Source of the DNA: an uncultured Desulfobacter sp.
GTDB taxonomy: Bacteria > Desulfobacterota > Desulfobacteria > Desulfobacterales > Desulfobacteraceae
Direction of reading: 5' to 3'
DNA: 64,000 nt
Assembly (NCBI RefSeq): GCF_963666145.1
Contig: NZ_OY762614.1
Location: forward strand, 2,156,001 to 2,220,000
The notes under the pieces were generated by a model that saw nothing but the letters and a program-made list of their open reading frames with translations, searched no databases and had not been told where the DNA came from. The first letter of the stretch is position 1, and each line of letters begins with the position of its first letter. Below are positions 34,037 through 42,115 of the stretch, piece by piece. Made by a program: the position numbers and the translations under genes.

Positions 34037-34756
34037 ATGAACCAGGTATTGAAAAAAACAGATCCATCCATCAGGCTGGTAACGGTGGCAGGCCCGCCCT
34101 CAAGCGGAAAAACATCGTTGATTCTGCACACGGCTGCAGTGCTTTTGGAACAAGGGCTTCGCATCGGCATCATCAAGTTTGACTGCCTCACCGGAGACGA
34201 CCATAAAAGATATGAGCAGGCGGGGCTGCCTGTGAAAAAGGGACTGGCCGGCGGGCTGTGCCCGGACCATTTTTTCATTGCCAACATTGAAGCCTGTGTG
34301 CAATGGGGTATCGGGCAAGGCTTCGATATGCTGATCAGTGAAAGCGCAGGGCTTTGTAATCGCTGCTCGCCCCATATTAAGGGAATTTTGGCCGTTTGTG
34401 TCATTGACCATTTAAGCGGTGTGCACACCCCCAGAAAAATCGGTCCCATGCTGAAAAACGCCGACCTTGTGGTGCTGACCAAAGGGGACATTGTCTCCCA
34501 GGCTGAACGGGAAATTTTCGCCTTTCGTGTCCGCCAGGCCAATGCCAAGGCCGCAGTACTGCCGGTCAATGGGCTGACCGGCCAGGGCTCTTTGCTGTGT
34601 GCCGGTCATTTTAAAACAGCCGCGGCCATTGAAACATTAAATGACATGCGGCTGCGGTTTACCATGCCGGCTGCCCTATGTTCCTATTGTCTGGGTGAAA
34701 CCAAAATCGGACCGGACAGTCAGATCGGCAATGTTAAAACCATGGATTTTACGTGA
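34037..34756 (+). CDS. HypB/UreG-like GTPase
   Basis: 239 residues of the SIMIBI class of metal-centre GTPases. Walker A is GPPSSGKT at residues 19-26, the Walker B-like region has ISESAG, and the guanine motif reads TKGD near 149. Two cysteine pairs, CNRC (107-110) and CSYC (215-218), could bind a metal; the first lies just after the acidic motif, where HypB and UreG carry metal ligands. HypB itself delivers nickel to hydrogenase and UreG to urease, but neither enzyme's genes are nearby. Only six bases separate it from the upstream gene and its stop overlaps the next start (TGATG). It likely powers insertion or release of a metal or cofactor. Confidence 0.8.
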   Translation: MNQVLKKTDPSIRLVTVAGPPSSGKTSLILHTAAVLLEQGLRIGIIKFDCLTGDDHKRYEQAGLPVKKGLAGGLCPDHFFIANIEACVQWGIGQGFDMLISESAGLCNRCSPHIKGILAVCVIDHLSGVHTPRKIGPMLKNADLVVLTKGDIVSQAEREIFAFRVRQANAKAAVLPVNGLTGQGSLLCAGHFKTAAAIETLNDMRLRFTMPAALCSYCLGETKIGPDSQIGNVKTMDFT

Positions 34757-35805
34757 TGGAAAAAGAGAACCCAAACCGCGACACAGAGACAGATATATTG
34801 AATCTTGGGTTGGACCGGCTAATGGAAAAATATCCATATTTAAAGGATTTTTTCAGTGCCCTTGAGATAGATCCCGGCCCGGGGCAAACGACACTGGCCA
34901 TGCGCATTAAAAGCCTGACCGCGGACCATCTGTCCAAATTCGGCCTGGACCACGAATCCCTGTCTGCCCAGATGCTGGAATTCATTTCAAAAATGGAGCA
35001 ACCCCGCCACAAAAGCCATGGCAGCCTCGACCATCTGGTCATTGAGGCCGGTTTTGATAAAAGCGGACGCCCGGAAGCCATGGGCATCACCCTTATGCCC
35101 GGCGAGGTGGTCAGTGTGGTGGGCCCAACAGGTTCGGGCAAAAGCCAACTGCTTTCGGATATTGAGTGCCTGGCCCAGGGAGACACCCCTTCGGGGCGAA
35201 ACGTCCTGCCCGACGGACAACCGCTGGATGCACAGTCACGTTTTTCCGGCGAATTCAGGCTGGTGGCCCAGCTTTCCCAGAATATGAATTTTGTCATGGA
35301 TCTGACCGTGGAGGCATTTTTGCAAATGCATGCCGAAAGCCGCCTGATCAACAATATTCCCGAAAAAATAAAACAGATATACCGGTCCGCTGTCATGCTT
35401 GCCGGTGAACCCTTTTCCCTGGACACGGCCATTACCTCCCTGTCCGGCGGCCAGTCCCGGGCGCTGATGATCGCCGATGTTGCCTATCTGAGCGCCTCCC
35501 CCGTGGTGTTGATCGATGAGATTGAAAATGCAGGCATCGACCGAGTCAAAGCAATCTCCCTGCTGCTCAACAAGGAAAAAATTGTCCTCATAGCCACCCA
35601 TGACCCCCTTCTGGCACTGTCCTGTGACCGGCGCATCGTGATAAAGAACGGCGGCATTGCCGATGTTGTCAAAACCCTGGACACGGAAAAAAAGAGTGCC
35701 GTCTGCCTATCCGATCTGGACAAAAAACTAAGCCTTTTACGGGAACGGGTTCGAAAGGGCAAACACCTCATTTTCGATCAAAATTATTTCTTCGAACAGC
35801 CTTGA
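34756..35805 (+). CDS. ABC-type ATPase with ScdA_N-like N-terminal domain
   Basis: 349 residues. An N-terminal helical domain (about 10-85, LDRLMEKYPYLKDFFSALEI) resembles ScdA_N/DUF542. Then comes one ABC ATPase domain with Walker A at 123-130 (GPTGSGKS), Q-loop in LVAQLSQN, signature LSGGQ (229-233), Walker B with D254 and E255, and the switch H282. No membrane domain is present and no permease gene is nearby, so it may be a soluble ATPase that works on a metal-enzyme or cofactor rather than in transport. ATG 34756 overlaps the GTPase stop. It is the last gene of the operon; 189 bases follow before hisI. Confidence 0.78.
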   Translation: MEKENPNRDTETDILNLGLDRLMEKYPYLKDFFSALEIDPGPGQTTLAMRIKSLTADHLSKFGLDHESLSAQMLEFISKMEQPRHKSHGSLDHLVIEAGFDKSGRPEAMGITLMPGEVVSVVGPTGSGKSQLLSDIECLAQGDTPSGRNVLPDGQPLDAQSRFSGEFRLVAQLSQNMNFVMDLTVEAFLQMHAESRLINNIPEKIKQIYRSAVMLAGEPFSLDTAITSLSGGQSRALMIADVAYLSASPVVLIDEIENAGIDRVKAISLLLNKEKIVLIATHDPLLALSCDRRIVIKNGGIADVVKTLDTEKKSAVCLSDLDKKLSLLRERVRKGKHLIFDQNYFFEQP

Positions 35806-35994
35806 TTCTATTTTCAAATTGACATTTTTTGCCCAAACCATTAATTATTTAAGTTTTGATATGGTTGGCTGGATAAAATGTGTATAATATTAAAGCGGTT
35901 TTAAAAAAACTGAACGCTTTAAAGATCCGGCTTCAAGCGGCGATTGCTGCCTTCAATTTATCGAACACTCAAATTATAAGGAAGACAACGAGTC

Positions 35995-36369
35995 ATGCCG
36001 GAACTTGATTTTGAAAAAACCGGCGGGCTGATCCCCGCCATTGCCCAGGATGTGGATACAGGTGAGGTGCTAATGATGGCCTACATGAACAAAGAGGCCT
36101 TTGAAGAGACACTTGCCTGCGGCAATGCCGTCTATTACAGCCGGTCCAGGAACAAATTATGGAAAAAGGGAGAAACCTCGGGACACGTTCAACTGGTCAA
36201 GGAGATCCGGGTGGACTGCGACAACGACACTGTGCTTCTCAAGGTGACCCAGGTGGGCGGTGCCGCCTGCCACAAAGGATATAAGAGCTGTTTTTACCGC
36301 GTAGTTGAAAACAATGAATTTAAAATAGTTGAACAGCGGGTCTTTGATCCGGAAAAGGTGTACAAGTAA
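35995..36369 (+). CDS. hisI: Phosphoribosyl-AMP cyclohydrolase
   Basis: 124 residues, third step of histidine synthesis: opens the purine ring of phosphoribosyl-AMP. Seen: QDVDTGEVLMMAYMN, SRSRNKLWKKGETSGH and the metal ligands in DCDNDTVLLKV and AACHKGYKSCFYR. It lacks the HisE domain fused in many bacteria, so HisE should be encoded elsewhere. AAGGAAGACAACG precedes ATG 35995. The stop TAA shares its last base with the ATG of hisG, so the two are coupled. Confidence 0.96.
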   Translation: MPELDFEKTGGLIPAIAQDVDTGEVLMMAYMNKEAFEETLACGNAVYYSRSRNKLWKKGETSGHVQLVKEIRVDCDNDTVLLKVTQVGGAACHKGYKSCFYRVVENNEFKIVEQRVFDPEKVYK

Positions 36370-37244
36370 TGGATAAAAAGTTAAAGCTGGGCATTCCCAA
36401 AGGAAGCCTGCAGAATGCAACCGTCAACCTGTTCAGACGTTCGGGATGGAAAATAAACGTTGAAGGCAGAAGCTATTTCCCGGACATTGATGATGACACC
36501 ATTGAATGCGCCCTGTGCCGGGCCCAGGAAATGTCAATCAATGTGGAATCCGGCGTTATTGATGCAGGCCTAACCGGTCTTGACTGGGTGGCTGAACACG
36601 AGTCTGATGTCCACGTTGTGACGGATCTTGTTTATTCAAAGGTATCTGCCCGGCCCGCCCGGTGGGTAATTGCCGTGGCAGGAGATTCTGAAATCAACAG
36701 TCTTGAGGATCTGGAAGGCAAAACCATTTCCACCGAACTTGTAAAATTTACAAAACGCTTTTTTGAATCCCGCAACATTCATGTCAATGTAAAATTTTCC
36801 TGGGGCGCCACGGAAGCCAAAATCGTATCCGGCTTGGCTGATGCCATTGTGGAAATCACCGAGACCGAAAGCACGATCCGGGCCCACAATTTAAAGGTGA
36901 TCCACGAGATCATGAAGACCAACACCCAGCTGATTGCCAATAAAACCGCCTGGCAGGATCCGGCCAAACGAGAAAAAATTGAGCAGATTGCCATGTTGCT
37001 CCAGGCAGCCCTTGTGGCGGAAAAGCTTGTAATGCTTAAAATGAATGTCCCTGAATCAAAAATTGCTGCTGTGGTAGACCTGCTGCCAAGCCTCAACGCC
37101 CCCACCGTGGCCTCCCTGTACCAGTCCAACTGGTTCTCCGTGGAGACTGTGGTTGAAAACAGTGTGGTCCGGGACCTGATCCCCCAGCTGTTGAAGGCTG
37201 GTGCTGAAGGTATCATTGAATGCTCATTGAATAAGGTGATCTAA
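36369..37244 (+). CDS. hisG: ATP phosphoribosyltransferase, long form
   Basis: 291 residues. Catalyses the first, feedback-regulated step of histidine synthesis, from ATP and PRPP. N-terminal catalytic domain (1-210) with LGIPKGSLQNATVNLFRRSGW and the PRPP loop near EITETESTIRAH; residues about 215-291 form the ACT-like regulatory domain of the long form, so HisZ is not needed. It starts on the last base of hisI and is followed after two bases by an aminotransferase. This small his pair is apart from the rest of the pathway. Confidence 0.96.
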   Translation: MDKKLKLGIPKGSLQNATVNLFRRSGWKINVEGRSYFPDIDDDTIECALCRAQEMSINVESGVIDAGLTGLDWVAEHESDVHVVTDLVYSKVSARPARWVIAVAGDSEINSLEDLEGKTISTELVKFTKRFFESRNIHVNVKFSWGATEAKIVSGLADAIVEITETESTIRAHNLKVIHEIMKTNTQLIANKTAWQDPAKREKIEQIAMLLQAALVAEKLVMLKMNVPESKIAAVVDLLPSLNAPTVASLYQSNWFSVETVVENSVVRDLIPQLLKAGAEGIIECSLNKVI

Positions 37245-37246
37245 AC

Positions 37247-38404
37247 ATGACTGTGGCCAAACGATGTGAACAGATGAAACCGTTCATTGCCATGGACGTG
37301 ATGGAAAAGATCCATAAAATGGAAGCCCAGGGGATTGACGTCATTCACATGGAGATCGGCGAACCCGACTTCAATGTGCCGGAATGCGTCAACCGGGTCT
37401 GTATCGAGGCGTTAGAACAGAACGAAACCTGTTACACCAACAGCTTGGGCGATATTCGCCTGCGCCGGGCCATCAGTGATTATCACAAGCGCATCTACGG
37501 CACGACGGTTGATCCCGATCAGATACTTGTAACCAACGGAACCTCTCCGGCCATGCTTCTGGTGTTCAGCGCACTGTTGGATCCCGGCGATGAGATCATC
37601 GTTTCAGATCCCCATTATGCCTGCTATGCCAATTTCATCCGCTATGTCCAGGGGGAACCTGTTTTTGTCGAAGTGCATGAGCAGGACGGGTTTATATATA
37701 CCCCCGAAGCCATCAGGGAAAAAATCACACCCAAAACCAAGGCGATTTTTATCAACTCTCCGTCCAACCCCACGGGCACAGTCATCTCCGCAGACCGGAT
37801 GAAAGAAATTGTGGACGTTGCCAAAGAACACGGGCTGTACGTTGTTTCCGATGAAATCTACCACGGTCTGACCTATGAAGGCAAAGATCACTCTATTCTG
37901 GAATTTACCGACCAGGCATTTGTGCTCAACGGGTTTTCCAAACTGTTTGCCATGACAGGGCTTCGGTTAGGGTACCTGATTGCCCCTCCAAAATTTGTCC
38001 GGGCTCTTCAGGTGCTGCAGCAGAACTTCTTTATCTGCGCCAATTCTGTGACCCAGCTGGCCGGGGCCGCTGCGCTGACCGATGCGGAGGAAGAAACCAA
38101 GGTCATGTGTGATACGTATAATGAGCGCCGAAAATTCATGATCAAGCGCCTGAAGGAGATGGGTCTGTCGATGATGGTGGAACCCACGGGTGCGTTTTAT
38201 GTTTTTGTAAATTTTAAACATATTTCCACTGACTCCTATGCCCTGGCATTTGACATCCTGGAAAAGGCACACATCGGGGTGACCCCGGGTATTGATTTCG
38301 GCGCCAATGGAGAGGGATACATTCGATTCTCCTATGCCAATTCCCTGGAAAACCTTAAAATCGGAATGGACCGACTGGAAGAATATTTGAAAAGGTATGC
38401 ATGA
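37247..38404 (+). CDS. PLP-dependent aminotransferase, class I/II
   Basis: 385 residues with fold type I features: MEIGEPDF near the N terminus, FINSPSNPTGTV, DEIYHGLTYE and the PLP lysine in NGFSKLFAMTGLRLGY, plus the arginine in GYIRFSYA. It resembles aspartate/aromatic aminotransferases; histidinol-phosphate aminotransferase is possible because it follows hisG by two bases, but the sequence is nearer AspC-like enzymes. No ribosome binding site better than GTGATC lies before ATG 37247, consistent with translational coupling. Its stop overlaps the engB start (ATGA). Confidence 0.9.
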   Translation: MTVAKRCEQMKPFIAMDVMEKIHKMEAQGIDVIHMEIGEPDFNVPECVNRVCIEALEQNETCYTNSLGDIRLRRAISDYHKRIYGTTVDPDQILVTNGTSPAMLLVFSALLDPGDEIIVSDPHYACYANFIRYVQGEPVFVEVHEQDGFIYTPEAIREKITPKTKAIFINSPSNPTGTVISADRMKEIVDVAKEHGLYVVSDEIYHGLTYEGKDHSILEFTDQAFVLNGFSKLFAMTGLRLGYLIAPPKFVRALQVLQQNFFICANSVTQLAGAAALTDAEEETKVMCDTYNERRKFMIKRLKEMGLSMMVEPTGAFYVFVNFKHISTDSYALAFDILEKAHIGVTPGIDFGANGEGYIRFSYANSLENLKIGMDRLEEYLKRYA

Positions 38405-39045
38405 AAATCCGCGCCGTTGAATTTGTAAAAAGTGCGGTTAAACCCGCCCAGTACCCGGAATACGGTTTCCCGGAAATCGCGTTTGCGGGCAGGTCAAATG
38501 TGGGAAAATCGTCTTTGATCAACACCTTGATTAACCGCAAGGATATGGTTAAAACAAGTTCCCGGCCCGGCTGCACCCAGTTGATTAATTTCTTTCTGGT
38601 CAATGGGGATTTGTCCCGGGGCGATTTGTCCCAGGGAGAGGCCTCCCAGGAGGCGCTCTCCCTGGTTGACCTTCCCGGGTACGGATATGCCAAGGTGTCC
38701 AAAACAATCAGGGCACAATGGCAGCCCATGGTGGACAACTATGTGGGAACGCGCGATAATCTGATGGGCCTGATTCTCCTCATGGATATCCGCAGGGATC
38801 CCGGCAAAGAAGAACTTGACATGGTCCGCTGGCTTGAAACAAAGCAGATACCTTGCCTCCTGGTGCTGACCAAAGCGGATAAATTGTCAAAAACCAAACA
38901 GTTAAAACAATTGGATGCTGCCTGCAAGGCGTTTAACCGGGATCGCAACGGAATCGTTCTTTTTTCGGCCAAAACCCGCCAGGGCCGGCAGACCATATGG
39001 GATGAAATCCAAAACCTCATTGACTGGTATCAGGAGGAGGATTAG
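38401..39045 (+). CDS. engB: Ribosome biogenesis GTPase EngB/YsxC
   Basis: 214 residues. GTPase motifs: G1 GRSNVGKSSL, G2 near SSRPGCTQ, G3 DLPGYGYAK, G4 TKAD. It aids assembly of the large ribosomal subunit. Between G2 and G3 there is an extra hydrophilic run (LSRGDLSQGEASQEALS) of about 15 residues, made from partly repeated DNA, which is not usual in EngB. ATG 38401 overlaps the aminotransferase stop; era follows with no gap. Confidence 0.95.
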   Translation: MKIRAVEFVKSAVKPAQYPEYGFPEIAFAGRSNVGKSSLINTLINRKDMVKTSSRPGCTQLINFFLVNGDLSRGDLSQGEASQEALSLVDLPGYGYAKVSKTIRAQWQPMVDNYVGTRDNLMGLILLMDIRRDPGKEELDMVRWLETKQIPCLLVLTKADKLSKTKQLKQLDAACKAFNRDRNGIVLFSAKTRQGRQTIWDEIQNLIDWYQEED

Positions 39046-39930
39046 ATGTCTAAAATCACCCGTTCGGGGTTCGTGGGTATTATCGGTGCCCCCAATGCCG
39101 GCAAATCCACCCTGCTCAATCAGGTCCTGGGTCAAAAAATATCCATTACATCAAAAAAGCCCCAGACCACCCGGGACCGGATCATCGGCATTGTAAATCG
39201 CCCCCACTCCCAGATCGTGTTTCTGGATACGCCGGGAATTCACAAAAGCACAACCCTGCTTAATCAGCGAATCGTGGACCAGGCCATGCAGGCCATGGAT
39301 GATGTGGATCTAATTCTTTTCATGGTGGACAGCACATCCCGCAACTATTCATCGGAAAAAATGATCGTAAAGCGGTTTGAAGCCGTGGAGAAACCGGTTA
39401 TCCTGGCATTGAACAAAATTGATCTGGCAAAAAAAGCGGTTGTGTATGAGCAGGTGGAAATGTTCCGGCATATGTATGAGTTTGAAACCATTGTCCCTGT
39501 CTCTGCCAGAAAAAACACCCAGGTGGATCTGCTTCTCAAGGAAGTGGAATCCTGTTTACCCGAGGGACCGCCCCTCTATCCCGAGGAGACCTTTACCGAT
39601 GTTTCCGAAAAATATATGGTCAGCGAAATTATCCGGGAAAAGGTGTTCAGACTAACGGGGATGGAGATCCCCTATTCATCAGCTGTAACGGTGGATGCCT
39701 TTGATGTGGAAAAAAAGCTGATCGTCATCCATGCAAGCATCCATCTGGTGCGCGATTCCCAAAAGGGTATTGTCATTGGAAAAAACGGAAGTATGCTCCA
39801 GCGCATCGGATCAGACGCCCGGAAAGATATTGAACAGATGCTGGGCAGCAAGGTGTTGCTTAAGCTGTTTGTTAAGGTGACGCGGGATTGGGTGTCTAAT
39901 AAACGGCACCTCAGTGAATTCGGATATTAA
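39046..39930 (+). CDS. era: GTPase Era
   Basis: 294 residues. G1 GAPNAGKSTLLNQ, G2 TTRDRIIG, G3 DTPG, G4 NKID; the C-terminal KH domain (about 205-294) contains GIVIGKNGSMLQRIG for 16S rRNA binding. It is essential in small-subunit maturation. AGGAGGAGGATTAG precedes ATG 39046, and the gene starts right after engB's stop. A long copy of the palindromic repeat begins at the base after the stop. Confidence 0.97.
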   Translation: MSKITRSGFVGIIGAPNAGKSTLLNQVLGQKISITSKKPQTTRDRIIGIVNRPHSQIVFLDTPGIHKSTTLLNQRIVDQAMQAMDDVDLILFMVDSTSRNYSSEKMIVKRFEAVEKPVILALNKIDLAKKAVVYEQVEMFRHMYEFETIVPVSARKNTQVDLLLKEVESCLPEGPPLYPEETFTDVSEKYMVSEIIREKVFRLTGMEIPYSSAVTVDAFDVEKKLIVIHASIHLVRDSQKGIVIGKNGSMLQRIGSDARKDIEQMLGSKVLLKLFVKVTRDWVSNKRHLSEFGY

Positions 39931-40060
39931 TGCGTTTGGACGAAAAGTCACCCACCTGCTGCGTTGCAAAAAAAATTTGCAATCCTCACAACAATGAGGT
40001 TGCTCCGGTTGCAAATTTTTCTGCGCCTTGCATCTGGGCAACCTTTCGCCCAAACACAAA
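39931..40060. repeat. Palindromic repeat element, long form (copy 3)
   Basis: Starts with TGCGTTTGGACGAAAAGTCA right after era and ends with GGGCAACCTTTCGCCCAAAC. The middle contains a hairpin of CAACAATGAGGTTG and repeated TTGCAAA/TTTGCAA blocks. It matches copy 1 (16457) along the outer 40 bases at each side and the short copy at 20293. Confidence 0.75.
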
Positions 40061-40090
40061 GGCATCGTTCAAACAGTAAATACAGGCGAT

Positions 40091-40414
40091 ATGACAGATA
40101 TAAATAATTTTTTTTCTTTTCCCGACGATATTGTAACAAAAAAAGAGCGATCCAAGGCCAGGGAGCTTCGGAACAGCCAGTGGTGGAAGCGAAAACGATC
40201 ATCCGGCATATGTCACTATTGCGGGGAGCGGTTCCCCCCCAAAGAACTGACTATGGATCACGTGATACCCCTATCCCGGGGCGGGCGCTCGGAGAAATTT
40301 AACCTGGTGCCATGCTGCAAGGAATGCAATACGCAAAAACAACGCATGCTGCCGGCAGAGTGGGACGAACATATGGAACGGCTGACGGCTGATAAAAAAA
40401 ACCGACCAGATTAA
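40091..40414 (+). CDS. HNH endonuclease
   Basis: 107 residues. Zinc pair CHYCG with a second pair CCKECN frames the HNH core MDHVIPLSRGGRSEKFNL. Residues 1-35 are basic and probably bind DNA. Such small HNH proteins cut or nick DNA and occur in phages, introns and as lone genes. ATG 40091 is preferred over TTG 40028, which lies inside the repeat element. Its ribosome binding site is weak. It is next to a dispersed repeat and not inside a recognisable phage; function here is unknown. Confidence 0.85.
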   Translation: MTDINNFFSFPDDIVTKKERSKARELRNSQWWKRKRSSGICHYCGERFPPKELTMDHVIPLSRGGRSEKFNLVPCCKECNTQKQRMLPAEWDEHMERLTADKKNRPD

Positions 40415-40430
40415 ATCCGGTCGGTTTTTA
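40396..40430. terminator. Terminator at the end of the HNH gene
   Basis: AAAAACCGACC and GGTCGGTTTTT form an 11-bp stem and a T-run; the stem overlaps the HNH stop codon. It may also end the gene at 40456 read from the right. Confidence 0.85.
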
Positions 40431-40455
40431 TGGTTTTATGGGCGATGACAGGTTG

Positions 40456-41256
40456 TTATTTGTTGCTGCACAACCTATGGATGGTCTGGGCATGCCATTC
40501 TCCGCGACCGGAAAAGGTGGGCTGACCAAGATCTATGAGATGTTTGGCAACCTGATCATAGGTGGCACCTTGTTCGCGCATGGTGTTGATGATATCCATG
40601 ATCTCTTCTCTGGGCATCAGTTCTGCAGATTCACAGAATGATGATTCTGCAGATGCAGGTTCCGGTGTCGGAGGCGCAACAATTTTTCTGCGTTTTTTTA
40701 CAACATTGTTTTCCTGGACCGCGTTCTGGGCAGCAGCTTTCCGGCGTTCTTCCTCGGCCATTTCCGCTCTAAGCAGATCTTCCACTGTGCCGTCGACCTC
40801 TTCTTCATCCGGGGCCTGGGACGATACATAATGATGTTCAAACGTCGGGGCGATATCCATTTCCTCGTCCGCAGAAAGATTCAGGCGATCCATGATAATC
40901 TCAATGGCGTCGGCCTGACGCTGAAGCAGATCAGCAGTTCTTTCCTGAATCGTAATCATATATTCCTGGTTTTTAATCAGAATATCCACCTGATTGCCCA
41001 AGTTATCCAGAATATCCGCTAAAAGGACTGTATTTGGATCTTCAGCGACCTGGTTACCCGGTGCCTGCTGGGGTATTCCCGGCGGCATGGGGCGTTTCAT
41101 TTGCGGGGTTCTAGTATTCGTGGGATAACCGGATCCGCCATATGAATTAAACCGGGATGTATTGGAGTAGTACGAATTGTCAAAATTTTTTCTTGTTTTA
41201 GGTGTTCTTGCCTTTTCGGACTGGCCGTTACGAAGGCTCTGTAAAAAATCGTTCAT
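40456..41256 (-). CDS. Unknown protein with recombinase-like C-terminal domain
   Basis: 266 residues. Residues 1-70 are low-complexity, rich in Asn, Pro, Tyr and Gly. Residues about 75-125 are amphipathic and likely a coiled coil (ILDNLGNQVDILIKNQEYMI). An acidic segment follows, then a basic KKRRK. The last 50 residues (EIMDIINTMREQGATYDQVA and GQPTFSGRGEWHAQTIHRL) resemble the small DNA-binding recombinase domain of large serine recombinases, without any catalytic domain. I do not know the function; DNA binding is an inference from that domain. GGAGAGAGAGG precedes the ATG at 41256. Confidence 0.65.
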   Translation of the reverse strand: MNDFLQSLRNGQSEKARTPKTRKNFDNSYYSNTSRFNSYGGSGYPTNTRTPQMKRPMPPGIPQQAPGNQVAEDPNTVLLADILDNLGNQVDILIKNQEYMITIQERTADLLQRQADAIEIIMDRLNLSADEEMDIAPTFEHHYVSSQAPDEEEVDGTVEDLLRAEMAEEERRKAAAQNAVQENNVVKKRRKIVAPPTPEPASAESSFCESAELMPREEIMDIINTMREQGATYDQVAKHLIDLGQPTFSGRGEWHAQTIHRLCSNK

Positions 41257-41639
41257 GGTATAAACCTCTCTCTCCTTGATTCTCCCTATTATACCGCATG
41301 TTTAAAATTTTGTGGCCTGAAAGTTGCCGTGCTCTTCCTCAATCAACAAATGCGAGCCATAACAAGGATGTAAAAGTTCATTTTCTTTGGGTATATCGCA
41401 GACGTCGTTATCCAATTTTTTACGCCGATTGTCAAGAAAATTTTTAACAATTCCCTAATCTTGTACAACCGGATTTCTTATTTAATATTTTTTTACGACA
41501 CGTTTGCCGCCTGCAGTATGTTGTGAAGCATATTGAATACTTCCAAGGTGTATGTTACCATAATTCAAGAAAAATTGGCAACCCGTTAAAAGTGAATTTT
41601 CGGGTAAAATCTGTAAAGCTTTGTGAAGAAAGAGTGTAG
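41257..41639. other. Gene-free interval before queF
   Basis: About 380 bases, AT-rich toward queF. I looked for a preQ1 riboswitch because queF follows, but no CCC/AAAAAACTA pseudoknot pattern is visible. Nothing else can be supported. Confidence 0.5.
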
Positions 41640-42053
41640 ATGGAAAACAAACACTACGACACCCCTTTTACCGTGGATACGGCCGATGTCATCACACCGG
41701 ATCTGCTGGAACCCATTGAATACGCATATAAATCAAAACGCAGCATTGATATTAAAATCACCCAGCCCGAATACACGTCGGTCTGTCCCATGACAGGCCT
41801 GCCGGATAACGGGACGATCATCATCGACTACCGTCCCGATGCCCATCTGGTGGAGTTGAAGTCACTTAAATTTTATTTGATGCAGTACAGAAACGTCGGG
41901 ATGTTTTATGAACATGTGGTAAATAAAATCCTGGACGATCTGGTCTCGGTGATCAAGCCGCTTTACATGAAGGTAACAGGCGAATTCACCCCCCGCGGCG
42001 GGATTTCGTCCGTTGGATCTGCCGAATATACCAAGGGCGAAGCCGATAATTAA
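41640..42053 (+). CDS. queF: preQ0 reductase (NADPH-dependent 7-cyano-7-deazaguanine reductase), QueF
   Basis: 137 residues, unimodular type I QueF. It reduces the nitrile of preQ0 to preQ1 in queuosine synthesis. Seen: SVCPMTGLPDNGTI with the active-site Cys near 55, and the signature ELKSLKFYL with the Glu used for substrate binding. AAGAAAGAGTGTAG precedes ATG 41640. It stands alone; two tRNA-modifying Dus enzymes are encoded nearby but in other units. Confidence 0.95.
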   Translation: MENKHYDTPFTVDTADVITPDLLEPIEYAYKSKRSIDIKITQPEYTSVCPMTGLPDNGTIIIDYRPDAHLVELKSLKFYLMQYRNVGMFYEHVVNKILDDLVSVIKPLYMKVTGEFTPRGGISSVGSAEYTKGEADN

Positions 42054-42071
42054 TCATTGAACGAAATCTTC

Positions 42072-42099
42072 GTGTTTGGACAAATCTTCGTCCAAACAC
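42072..42099. repeat. Palindromic repeat element, minimal form (copy 4)
   Basis: GTGTTTGGAC and GTCCAAACAC form 10-base perfect arms around AAATCTTC. These are the outer arms of the longer copies at 16457 and 39931. It lies 18 bases after queF and just before the converging dus gene. Confidence 0.75.
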
Positions 42100-42115
42100 A
42101 AATTAAATTCAGTCA

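Noticed and set aside
40028..40090. Longer HNH protein starting with TTG at 40028
   Set aside because: The extra part is the translated right end of the palindromic repeat; ATG 40091 is more likely.
41257..41639. preQ1 riboswitch before queF
   Set aside because: No conserved loop or AAAAAACTA tail was seen in the interval.
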